Shown here: piece after piece, positions 1 to 7,042 of the stretch
Layout: each line of letters begins with the position of its first letter
Numbering within the stretch: position 1 is the stretch's first letter
Source of the DNA: VGWF01 sp964423465
GTDB taxonomy: Bacteria; Verrucomicrobiota; Kiritimatiellia; PWTM01
Reading direction: 5' to 3'
Assembly (NCBI GenBank): GCA_964423465.1
Contig: CAYRFK010000035.1
Span: forward strand, 1-30,017
Length of the DNA: 30,017 nucleotides
Notes under the pieces: generated by a model
Told to the model about the DNA's origin: nothing
Seen by the model: the letters and a program-made list of their open reading frames with translations, nothing else
Database searches by the model: none
Program-made: the position numbers and the translations under genes

Positions 1-1
1 T

Positions 2-1000
2 CTCGAGATGCACTGGTGGCACGGCGCGCACTACGCGCTGTGGGACCGCTGGCCGATGTTCGAGAGCAGCCTCGGCTGGTACGAACGCATCCGCCCGTCC
101 GCGCGCGAGGCGTCGGCGCGGCAGGGCTACCGCGGCGCGCGCTGGCCGAAGATGGTCGGGCCGGAGGGCCGCGATTCGCCGTCCGGTGTCGGTCCGCTGC
201 TTATCTGGCAGCAGCCGCATCCGATCTTCTACGCCGAACTCGACCACCGCCGCGCGCCGGGGAAAGCGACGCTCGATCGCTGGCGCGACATCATCTTCGA
301 CACGGCGGATTTCATGGCGTCGTATGCGTGGTCCAACCCGGCGACCGGGCGGTTCGACCTCGGGCCGCCGCTGAAGACGGTGCCGGAAAACACGGACGCG
401 AAGATGGCGTTCAATCCCGCCTTCGAGCTTTCCTACTGGCGATTCGGCCTGCGCGTTGCGCAGCAGTGGCGCGAGCGGCTCGGGCTGCCGCGCGAGCCGG
501 GGTGGGATCGCGTCCTCGCCGGCCTCGCGCCGCTGCCGGAGGCGGAGGGCGTCTACCTCCAGCAGGGCGGCATGACCGATACCTACACGAAATGGAACTG
601 GGAGCACCCGGGGCTGTTGGGTCCGCTCGGCCTGCTGCCCGGCGACGGCGTCGACGCGGCGGTGATGGGCCGCACGGTTCGAAAGGTGTGGGACACGTGG
701 CAGCTGGACCGCAAAACGTGGGGCTGGGATTTCCCACTGATCGCGATGGCCGCCGCGCGCAACGGCATGCCCGCGATGGCGGTCGATGCGCTGCTGCATC
801 CGGCGGCGCGCAACCGCATGAACGCGCTCGGCCTCAGCGAGGGCGGGCCGTATCCCTATTTCCCGTCCAACGGCGGCCTGCTCTACGCCGTCGCCATGAT
901 GGCCGCCGGCTGGGACGGCGCGCCCACGCGCTCGGCGCCTGGATTCCCGGATGATGGGGCGTGGATGGTTCGGTGGGAAGGGCTGAAGCCGGCGATGTGA
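2..1000 (+). CDS. (alpha/alpha)6-barrel glycoside hydrolase, 3' part only
   Basis: The reading frame is open from the first bases of the window, so the 5' part of the gene is missing; about 333 residues remain before TGA. The visible part begins with an aromatic motif (MHWWHGAHYALW). It also has WNWEHPGLLGPLG, a WGWDFPLIAMAAARNG helix and a PYFPSNGGLLYAVAMMAAG segment. Helices rich in Trp and Gly of this kind are typical of (alpha/alpha)6-barrel glycosidases such as GH65 and GH95-like enzymes. I infer a hydrolase acting on oligosaccharides in the periplasm; the exact family and substrate cannot be set from this fragment. A sulfatase and a fucosidase follow on the same strand, which fits glycan breakdown. 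The next gene starts 219 bases downstream, so it may be a separate transcript. Confidence 0.6.
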   Translation, partial: LEMHWWHGAHYALWDRWPMFESSLGWYERIRPSAREASARQGYRGARWPKMVGPEGRDSPSGVGPLLIWQQPHPIFYAELDHRRAPGKATLDRWRDIIFDTADFMASYAWSNPATGRFDLGPPLKTVPENTDAKMAFNPAFELSYWRFGLRVAQQWRERLGLPREPGWDRVLAGLAPLPEAEGVYLQQGGMTDTYTKWNWEHPGLLGPLGLLPGDGVDAAVMGRTVRKVWDTWQLDRKTWGWDFPLIAMAAARNGMPAMAVDALLHPAARNRMNALGLSEGGPYPYFPSNGGLLYAVAMMAAGWDGAPTRSAPGFPDDGAWMVRWEGLKPAM

Positions 1001-1040
1001 CGGCGAACCCTCCTTCGCCAAGGCTTCGGAGGGCAGGCGC

Positions 1041-1198
1041 CGAACATCCAACATCGAACACCGAACATCGAACGATCGGACTCGACAGCCAACATCCAAC
1101 TCGGAACTTGAAGCTCCGTTCGACACCGGCCGTCCGCCCTCGTCCCCCGACCCTCGCCCCTCCGAACTTGAAACTTGAAACTTGAAACCTGAAACTGC
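1041..1198. repeat. Intergenic arrays of 7-bp words
   Basis: The spacer between the glycosidase and the sulfatase holds three short arrays with a 7-bp period. At 1041-1073 the unit is YGAACAT/C, about five copies. At 1089-1116 the units are CCAACAT, CCAACTC, GGAACTT and GAAGCTC. At 1164-1198 the unit is AAACTTG with variants, five copies. The arrays are low in G+C compared with the flanking genes and contain no credible gene. They share style and period, but not exact sequence, with the word arrays bounding the element at 29425-29977. Confidence 0.8.
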
Positions 1199-1219
1199 CC
1201 CCAACAGTGGAGGCGGATC

Positions 1220-2815
1220 ATGCACGTGCGCGCGACGGTGGCGGGGCTTGTGATGGGTGCGGCGGCGGCGATGGCGGCGCCGGAGCGGCCGAACATCGTG
1301 TTCGTGATGGCCGACGACGTCGGCTGGGGCGACTTCCAGTGCTACAACGCGAAGAGCCGGATCCCGTCGCCCGCGATCGACCGGCTTGCGCGCGACGGTA
1401 TGCGCTTCACCGACGCGCACACCGCCGCGGCGCTCTGCGCGCCGACGCGCTACACCGTCGCCACGGGCAACTACACCTGGCGCGGCCGAATGCCCGGCGG
1501 CACGTGGGGCTGGAACCAGACGCCGCAGTTCCTGCCGGGCCAGAAGACTGTCGGACACCTGCTGCAGGAGGCCGGCTACCGCACGGCGCTCTTCGGCAAG
1601 CTGCACTACGGCGGCGAGTTCGAGACGAAGGACGGTGGCGCCGTCGACTTCACGAAGCCGATGAAGACCGGCCCGATCCAGTGGGGTTTCGACTATTCCT
1701 ACGTGCTTCTCGGCGGCCATCAGGCGCCGCCCTTCATGTTCTTCGAGAACAACCGCGTCGCGGGGGATGCCGCAAAGGTCACGCAGCTTGCCCCCGGCCC
1801 GCTCAATGGAGGCGTTGTGCCGGTTGCCGGACCGGGCCTTCCGGACTGGGACAGCCGGGCCGTCGGCGCGGCGCTGGTCGACAAGGTGATCGGCTTTATC
1901 GACAGCTCGAAGGGCAAGCCGTTCTACGTCCACCTCTCGACGGACGGCGCGCACGGCCCGTATACGCCGCCGGAGACGCTGCACGGGACGGCGGTGAAAG
2001 ACGTCACCAAGATGACGCCGCACACGGACATGGTCCACGAGGTCGACGTCGTCGTCGGCAAGCTCGTCGAAGCGCTGGAGAAGCGCGGGTTGCTCGAGTC
2101 CACGCTGATCGTCGTCACCAGCGACAACGGCGGCATTCCGTCCGACCGCAAGGAACACGGCCACGACGCGGTCGGCGGTCTGCGCGGCTCCAAGTCGTAC
2201 ATCTGGGAAGGCGGACACCGCGTGCCGTTCGTCGCGTACTGGAAGGGCCACACGCCCGCCGGCGCGGTCAGCAAGCAGCTCGTCGGCACGCTCGACATCG
2301 TGCCGACCTTCGTCGAGTTGGCCGGCGGCAAGCCCGCGGCGGGTCAGATGCTCGACAGCGTGAGCCTCGTTCCCGTGCTGCTCGGGACCCGTGGCGACGA
2401 CAAGCCCGTGCGCGAGACGCTGCTGATCCAGAGCAGCCCCGGCCGCGATGCGCTCACGGAGAACGATCCCGACGGCACGAAGCCCGAGGGCCTGAAGAAG
2501 GGCGCGGGGAAGAAAGGCAAGGCCAAGGGTGGCGCTGGCGAGGCCCAGGCCGCGAAGAGCCGCGAGTGGAATCAGGCGGCGAAGAAGGGCGAGAAGAACG
2601 GAAGCGACGGCATGGCGCACGCGCTGCGCGAGGGCCCGTGGAAGCTGGTCCTCGACATCGCGAACGACAAGCCCGCGGCGCTCTTCAATCTGGACGACGA
2701 CCTTGCCGAACAGAGAAACCTCCTCGCCGAGCCCGCCCACACCGATCGCGTCGCGCGGATGGACAAGCTCTACCGCGAGATCCGCGCCTCGAAGCGCAGC
2801 ACAACGGCGCCGTGA
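1220..2815 (+). CDS. Secreted S1-family sulfatase (arylsulfatase type)
   Basis: This 531-residue enzyme should remove sulfate esters from a substrate outside the cytoplasm. Residues 1-20 form a Sec signal peptide. The metal-binding start of the fold is MADDVGWGD (Asp32, Asp33). The maturation motif C-A-P-T-R begins at Cys73, the residue converted to formylglycine in this family. Further family motifs are FGKLH near residue 130, DGAHGPYTPPE, and TSDNGG near residue 300. ATG at 1220 is chosen because GGAGG lies at 1209-1213 with a 6-base spacer. An odd feature is a Lys/Gly/Ala-rich stretch at about residues 418-460, which looks like a disordered insertion before the C-terminal subdomain. The DUF167 gene starts one base after its stop. 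Sugar-sulfate specificity is unknown; the fucosidase downstream suggests sulfated fucose-containing glycans. Confidence 0.93.
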   Translation: MHVRATVAGLVMGAAAAMAAPERPNIVFVMADDVGWGDFQCYNAKSRIPSPAIDRLARDGMRFTDAHTAAALCAPTRYTVATGNYTWRGRMPGGTWGWNQTPQFLPGQKTVGHLLQEAGYRTALFGKLHYGGEFETKDGGAVDFTKPMKTGPIQWGFDYSYVLLGGHQAPPFMFFENNRVAGDAAKVTQLAPGPLNGGVVPVAGPGLPDWDSRAVGAALVDKVIGFIDSSKGKPFYVHLSTDGAHGPYTPPETLHGTAVKDVTKMTPHTDMVHEVDVVVGKLVEALEKRGLLESTLIVVTSDNGGIPSDRKEHGHDAVGGLRGSKSYIWEGGHRVPFVAYWKGHTPAGAVSKQLVGTLDIVPTFVELAGGKPAAGQMLDSVSLVPVLLGTRGDDKPVRETLLIQSSPGRDALTENDPDGTKPEGLKKGAGKKGKAKGGAGEAQAAKSREWNQAAKKGEKNGSDGMAHALREGPWKLVLDIANDKPAALFNLDDDLAEQRNLLAEPAHTDRVARMDKLYREIRASKRSTTAP

Positions 2816-2816
2816 C

Positions 2817-3107
2817 ATGGCGGAGTCGTGGATCCAGGAAGGTGGCGGGGGTGTGGTGCTGACGGTCCACGTCGTGCCGCGCGCGAAGCGCACGGAGGTC
2901 GTCGGGCTGCACGGGGCGGCTCTCAAGGTGCGGCTGGCGGCGCCGCCGGTGGACGACAAGGCCAATCGCGAACTGCTCCGCTTCCTTGCCGATCGCCTCG
3001 GCGTTCCCAACTCCGCCGTCCGCCTCGTGTCCGGCCAGACCTCGCGGGAAAAGCGCATCGCGGCCACGGGGGTGACCGCGGATCATGCCTCCCGTTCGTT
3101 GCGGTGA
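2817..3107 (+). CDS. DUF167 (YggU/UPF0235) family protein
   Basis: A 96-residue protein with the family pattern LTVHVVPRAKRTEVVG, then LKVRLAAPPVDDKANREL, then VRLVSGQTSREKRI. Length and motifs fit the small alpha/beta YggU family, which is widely conserved and has no settled biochemical role. No signal peptide is seen, so it is probably cytoplasmic. The frame is open further upstream inside the sulfatase gene, but homology begins only near the ATG at 2817. That ATG lies one base after the sulfatase stop, so the two genes are likely translationally coupled. Its place between secreted carbohydrate enzymes is probably not functional. Confidence 0.88.
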   Translation: MAESWIQEGGGGVVLTVHVVPRAKRTEVVGLHGAALKVRLAAPPVDDKANRELLRFLADRLGVPNSAVRLVSGQTSREKRIAATGVTADHASRSLR

Positions 3108-3128
3108 CGGGACACGGCGGTCTCCGTC

Positions 3129-3149
3129 CCCCCGGGCTTGTCCCGGGGG
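3129..3149. other. Perfect 8-bp hairpin in the DUF167-fucosidase spacer
   Basis: CCCCCGGG (3129-3136) and CCCGGGGG (3142-3149) are exact complements around a 5-base loop. No T-run follows on either strand, so it is not a textbook intrinsic terminator. It could pause polymerase or stabilise the upstream mRNA end. Confidence 0.5.
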
Positions 3150-3221
3150 AACGGCAAATGGGCCAACTTGAACCCGGCAGGGCCGGGGTGTAGCGTCCGC
3201 GCAGTGAAAGGGAGAACATCC

Positions 3222-4898
3222 ATGAAAAGCATGCAGGCGGCGGCATTGGCGGCAGTGTTCGCATTTGGCACGGCGCTCGGCGCGGCGGGGCAGACGAACT
3301 GGATCCCGGCCTCCGCGGAGGCCGTCGCAAAGTGGCAGGACCTGCGCTTCGGCATGTTCATCCACTGGGGGCCGGTGAGCCTGACGGGCCACGAGATCGG
3401 CTGGTCGCGCGGCAAGGAGACACCGGTCGAGACCTACGACAAGCTCGTGCTGACCTTCAATCCGACCAATTTTGATGCGGACGCGTGGGCCGCGACGGCG
3501 AAGGCCGCGGGGATGAAGTACGTCGTGCTGACGACCAAGCATCACGACGGGTTCTGCCTGTGGCCGTCGGACCTGACCGACTACGACATCGCCGCCGGAC
3601 CGTTCCGGCGCGACATCGTCGGCGAACTCGCCGCGGCCTGTCGGAAGCAGGGTCTGCTTTTCGGCACCTATTACTCCGTATGCGACTGGTGGCACCGCGA
3701 CTTCCCGAAGGGCAGCCCGGGCGGGAAGACCGAGAAGCCCGACGCCGTGCTCGACCGCTACGTCGAATACTATCGCGGCCAGGTGCGCGAACTGGTGACG
3801 CGCTATGGGCCGCTCGTCTCCATGTGGTTCGACGTCCCGCAGGTGGTCGGCCCCACGCAGGGCCTGCCGACGGTGAAGATGCTGCGCGAGCTGCAGCCGG
3901 ACATCATCATCAACAACCGCGCCTTCTCCGGCGCGCCGGGCGATCACGTGACGCCCGAGCAGCGCGTCGGCGGGTTCGACATGGAGCGGCCGTGGGAGAC
4001 CTGCATGACCATCTGCCGCCAGTGGTCGTGGAAGCCCGACGACAAGATGAAATCGCGCGAGGAGTGCATCCAGACGCTCGTCCGCACGGTCGGCGGCAAC
4101 GGCAACCTGCTCTTCAACGTCGGCCCGATGCCCGACGGCCGCATCGAGCCGCGGCAGGTCGACCGGCTGAAGGAAATGGGCGACTGGGTCGCGCGGCACG
4201 CCGAGGCGGTCTACGAAACGCGCGGCGGCCCCTACAAGCCCGGCGCATGGGGTGCCAGCACGCGGCGCGGGAGCTCGGTCTACCTGCACATCATGAAGTG
4301 GGACGGCGACGCGGCGGTCCTTCCACGGCTGCCGGCGAAGGTGAAGTCGGCCACGCTGCTGACGGCGAAGGGCACCGCGGACGTGGCGCAGTCGGACACG
4401 GGTCTGGTGGTGCGCATCGACGCCGCGCTGCGCGATGCCGCTGCGACGGTCGTGAAGCTTGAGATCGAGGGAGACTCGATGGTGCTGGAGCCGATCGCGA
4501 CCGCCAGCGGTGGCGCGTCGCTCACGACCGGTGCCAAGGCGACCGCGTCGAACGTGTTCCAGAAGAGCAGTCGCTATGGCGCCGCGATGGCCGTCGACGG
4601 CGAGCCGGAGACGCGATGGGCGGCGGATGCCGGGACGAAGCAGGCGTGGCTCGAGGTGGATCTCCGCTATGAGACCGAGATTTCAAAGGCCGTCGTCCAG
4701 GAATGGGAAGGCGACCGCGGCCGCATCCGCAAACTCGAGATCCGCGTGAAGGACGGCGACGAGTGGAAGACGGTTGCTGCCGCCGACACCGCCGCAAAGC
4801 CGCTGACCTTCCCCGCCGTCAAGGCCCGCTACATCCGCCTCGAGATCCTCGACGCCAAGGACGGCCCGACGGTCGAGGAGTTCCACCTGATGAAGTGA
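3222..4898 (+). CDS. Secreted GH29 alpha-L-fucosidase with C-terminal F5/8 (CBM32-like) domain
   Basis: A 558-residue glycosidase expected to release terminal alpha-L-fucose. The start at 3222 is preferred because it opens a Sec signal peptide (MKSMQAAALAAVFAFGTALG) and has AAGGGAGA at 3208-3215; the frame runs further upstream without such signals. Family motifs are FGMFIHWG at about residue 43 (His48), TTKHHDGFCLW, and SMWFD, whose Asp204 aligns with the GH29 nucleophile. The catalytic domain ends near residue 340, followed by a beta-rich linker domain. Residues of about 425-558 look like a discoidin/F5-8C sheet domain (AMAVDGEPETRWAA and EVDLRYETEISKAVVQEW), which often binds sugars. It is co-directional with the sulfatase, which suggests joint attack on a sulfated fucan or mucin-type glycan. 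The acid/base residue could not be assigned from sequence alone. Confidence 0.93.
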   Translation: MKSMQAAALAAVFAFGTALGAAGQTNWIPASAEAVAKWQDLRFGMFIHWGPVSLTGHEIGWSRGKETPVETYDKLVLTFNPTNFDADAWAATAKAAGMKYVVLTTKHHDGFCLWPSDLTDYDIAAGPFRRDIVGELAAACRKQGLLFGTYYSVCDWWHRDFPKGSPGGKTEKPDAVLDRYVEYYRGQVRELVTRYGPLVSMWFDVPQVVGPTQGLPTVKMLRELQPDIIINNRAFSGAPGDHVTPEQRVGGFDMERPWETCMTICRQWSWKPDDKMKSREECIQTLVRTVGGNGNLLFNVGPMPDGRIEPRQVDRLKEMGDWVARHAEAVYETRGGPYKPGAWGASTRRGSSVYLHIMKWDGDAAVLPRLPAKVKSATLLTAKGTADVAQSDTGLVVRIDAALRDAAATVVKLEIEGDSMVLEPIATASGGASLTTGAKATASNVFQKSSRYGAAMAVDGEPETRWAADAGTKQAWLEVDLRYETEISKAVVQEWEGDRGRIRKLEIRVKDGDEWKTVAAADTAAKPLTFPAVKARYIRLEILDAKDGPTVEEFHLMK

Positions 4899-4926
4899 GG
4901 AACTCTCGGAACTTTCGTTGGAATTT
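4899..4926. repeat. Short word repeat directly after the fucosidase stop
   Basis: GGAACTCTC and GGAACTTTC are adjacent 9-bp units (4899-4916), followed by a looser third copy around GGAATTT. They begin at the first base after the stop codon. The style matches the other intergenic word arrays in the window, but the array is short. Confidence 0.45.
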
Positions 4927-4961
4927 CCCGCGCCGCCGTTCTTCCTGCATACTGGGGACCG

Positions 4962-6803
4962 ATGCACATGAGCGAACTGTGGCAAAGGGCGGAGCGGGCG
5001 ATGCGCGAGACCTTCGGGTTCTCACGATTCCTGCCGGGGCAGGAGGCGGCGATCCGGGCGATCCTGGAGGGCCACGACGCGCTGGTCGTGATGCCGACGG
5101 GCGGCGGGAAGTCGATGTGCTTCCAGCTGCCGGCGCTGGTGCGCGACGGGCTGACGGTGGTGGTCTCGCCGTTGATCGCGCTGATGAAGGACCAGGTCGA
5201 CGCCCTCGTCGCGCGCGGAGTGAAGGCGGCGGCGATCAACTCGACGCTGTCCGAGGCCGAGATGTCCGCCCGTCTTGCCGCGATGGCGCGCGGCGACTAC
5301 CGGCTGGTCTACATCGCGCCCGAGCGCTTTCGCAGCGACCGGTTCATCCGCGCGCTGGCGCCCGTCCGCATCGGGCTCTTTGCGCTGGACGAGGCCCACT
5401 GCATCTCGCAATGGGGGCATGACTTCCGGCCGGACTACCTCCGCATCCGCGACGCGCTCGCGACGATCGGCCGGCCGCAGGTGGTCGCGCTCACGGCGAC
5501 GGCGACAACCGACGTGCGGGGCGACATCAGCGCGCAGCTCGGGCTTGGTGCGGGCGGCCGGGCGGCGCCGCGCGTGTTCGTGTCCGGCTTCGCCCGGCCG
5601 AACCTGCGGCTCGGCGTGCGGCGGGTCGGCGGGCGCGACGACAAGATGGCATTCATCGCCGACGCCATCACGCGGCTCGGCGCAGGGATCGTCTACTGCG
5701 CCACGCGCAAGAACGTCGAGCGCGTCGCGGGCGAACTCGGGGCGGACGTGATCGCCTACCACGGGGGCATGAGCGACGCCGACCGCAAGGCCGCGCAGGA
5801 GCGGTTCGCGAAGGCCGCGAAGCCGGTCGTCGTGGCGACCAACGCCTTCGGCATGGGGATCGACAGGCCGGACATCCGCTTCGTCATCCACCACGACATC
5901 CCCGGAAGCCTCGAAGCCTATTACCAGGAAGCCGGCCGCGCCGGGCGCGACGGGGCTCCCGCGTTCTGCGACTTGATGTTCAACTACGCCGACGTGCGCA
6001 CGCAGGAGTTCTTCCTCGACGGCGCCAATCCGTCGCCCGATACGATCCGCGGCACCTACGCGATCATCGCGGCGAAGTGCGCGCGGTCGCCGGCCGAGCT
6101 GGCGTCGAAGGACATTGCGGCGCGCATGCCCGACAAGGTCAACGACATGGCGGTGTCCACCGCGGTCGTCATCCTCGAGCGCGCCGGGGTGATCCGCCGC
6201 TCCTACGAGGCCGACAGCCGTACGGCGACCTTCGACGTGACGCGGCCGGCGGTGATGGCGAAGGACCTGCCGATCGATTTCGCCGCCCTGGCGCGCAAGC
6301 GGCAGCGCGACGAGCAGCGCCTTGCGCGAATGGTCGCCTACACGGGCCCGGCCCGCTGCCGGCACCGGTTCATCCTCGACTATTTCGGCGACACGACCTC
6401 CGACCCCGCCTGCACGGCCTGCGACACCTGTGCCGGCCGCACGGCCCCGGCCCCGCTGCCGCGGCCCGCCGCCGGGTTTCATGCTCCGCCGCGCCCGGAC
6501 CTGGCGCCGCAGCCCCCTCGGTTCCCGGCACCACGGGCTCCCGTCCGCGATCCCGTTCCGGACGCGGAGGACGGTGCGCCGTACGACGAACGTCTCTTCG
6601 CGGCGCTCAAGGCATGGCGCCAGCGCAAGGCGACCGAACTCGGCAAGCTGCCGGCCTACTGCGTCTACACCGACCGTACGCTGCGCGACCTCGCGCGGCG
6701 CCGCCCCGCCGATGTCGCGGCACTGGGGCGCGTCCACGGGGTTGGCCCGGCGAAGCTCACCCGCTTCGGCGCCGAGACGCTGGAGATCATCCGTCAGATG
6801 TGA
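4962..6803 (+). CDS. recQ: ATP-dependent DNA helicase RecQ
   Basis: A 3'-5' DNA helicase for recombination and repair in the cytoplasm, 613 residues, with the full RecQ layout. Walker A is MPTGGGKS (Lys50), the DEAH box starts at Asp143 (LDEAHCISQWGHDFRPDY), and the second RecA domain carries AYHGGMSDADR and QEAGRAGRDG. The RQC zinc site is formed by Cys466, Cys484, Cys487 and Cys490. A Pro-rich linker then leads to a C-terminal HRDC domain (about 535-613, with the VHGVGPAKLTRFG helix-hairpin segment). Two in-frame ATGs are possible. GGGGA at 4954-4958 lies 3 bases from 4962 but 9 bases from 4968, so the true start may be 4968. It is single-copy in the window and unrelated to its neighbours. 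Confidence 0.96.
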   Translation: MHMSELWQRAERAMRETFGFSRFLPGQEAAIRAILEGHDALVVMPTGGGKSMCFQLPALVRDGLTVVVSPLIALMKDQVDALVARGVKAAAINSTLSEAEMSARLAAMARGDYRLVYIAPERFRSDRFIRALAPVRIGLFALDEAHCISQWGHDFRPDYLRIRDALATIGRPQVVALTATATTDVRGDISAQLGLGAGGRAAPRVFVSGFARPNLRLGVRRVGGRDDKMAFIADAITRLGAGIVYCATRKNVERVAGELGADVIAYHGGMSDADRKAAQERFAKAAKPVVVATNAFGMGIDRPDIRFVIHHDIPGSLEAYYQEAGRAGRDGAPAFCDLMFNYADVRTQEFFLDGANPSPDTIRGTYAIIAAKCARSPAELASKDIAARMPDKVNDMAVSTAVVILERAGVIRRSYEADSRTATFDVTRPAVMAKDLPIDFAALARKRQRDEQRLARMVAYTGPARCRHRFILDYFGDTTSDPACTACDTCAGRTAPAPLPRPAAGFHAPPRPDLAPQPPRFPAPRAPVRDPVPDAEDGAPYDERLFAALKAWRQRKATELGKLPAYCVYTDRTLRDLARRRPADVAALGRVHGVGPAKLTRFGAETLEIIRQM

Positions 6804-6843
6804 TGGAGGGCCGAGCTATGCGAGGCCAGAGAGAGCGTCACGG

Positions 6844-6943
6844 NNNNNNNNNNNNNNNNNNNNNNNNNNNNNNNNNNNNNNNNNNNNNNNNNNNNNNNNN
6901 NNNNNNNNNNNNNNNNNNNNNNNNNNNNNNNNNNNNNNNNNNN
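6844..6943. other. Assembly gap, 100 Ns
   Basis: Exactly 100 undetermined bases, the conventional size for a scaffold gap of unknown length. Real distance and any genes inside are unknown. The first known bases after it (6944-6957) read as two 7-bp words, CAACACC and CAACGGG, so the gap may have been caused by a word array like those seen elsewhere. Confidence 0.95.
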
Positions 6944-6964
6944 CAACACCCAACGGGCCGGGGG

Positions 6965-6993
6965 TTGCTTTTGGATGGGCGGGCGTCGACAAT
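6965..6993 (+). promoter_or_regulatory. Possible sigma70-type promoter
   Basis: TTGCTT (6965-6970) and GACAAT (6988-6993) are separated by 17 bases and lie about 50 bases before the GTG at 7043. The -35 matches the consensus at only three of six positions, so this is a weak prediction. Confidence 0.3.
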
Positions 6994-7003
6994 GGTTGTG
7001 CGT

Positions 7004-7021
7004 TCGCGATGCGCATCGCGA
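7004..7021. promoter_or_regulatory. Perfect 18-bp palindrome before the protease operon
   Basis: TCGCGATGCGCATCGCGA is self-complementary over all 18 bases. It sits just downstream of the candidate -10 box and 21 bases before the start codon at 7043. Its position and symmetry suit an operator for a dimeric regulator or an RNA hairpin near the 5' end of the mRNA. No regulator gene lies nearby to assign it to. Confidence 0.5.
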
Positions 7022-7042
7022 CGTTACGCGGGGAGATGATCC

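Noticed and set aside
3129..3149. The GC hairpin before the fucosidase as an intrinsic terminator
   Set aside because: The stem is perfect but no T-run follows on either strand; kept only as a hairpin.
2685..4289. A 534-codon frame on the minus strand over the DUF167 and fucosidase genes
   Set aside because: Antisense shadow of well-supported genes; no motif and no ribosome site.
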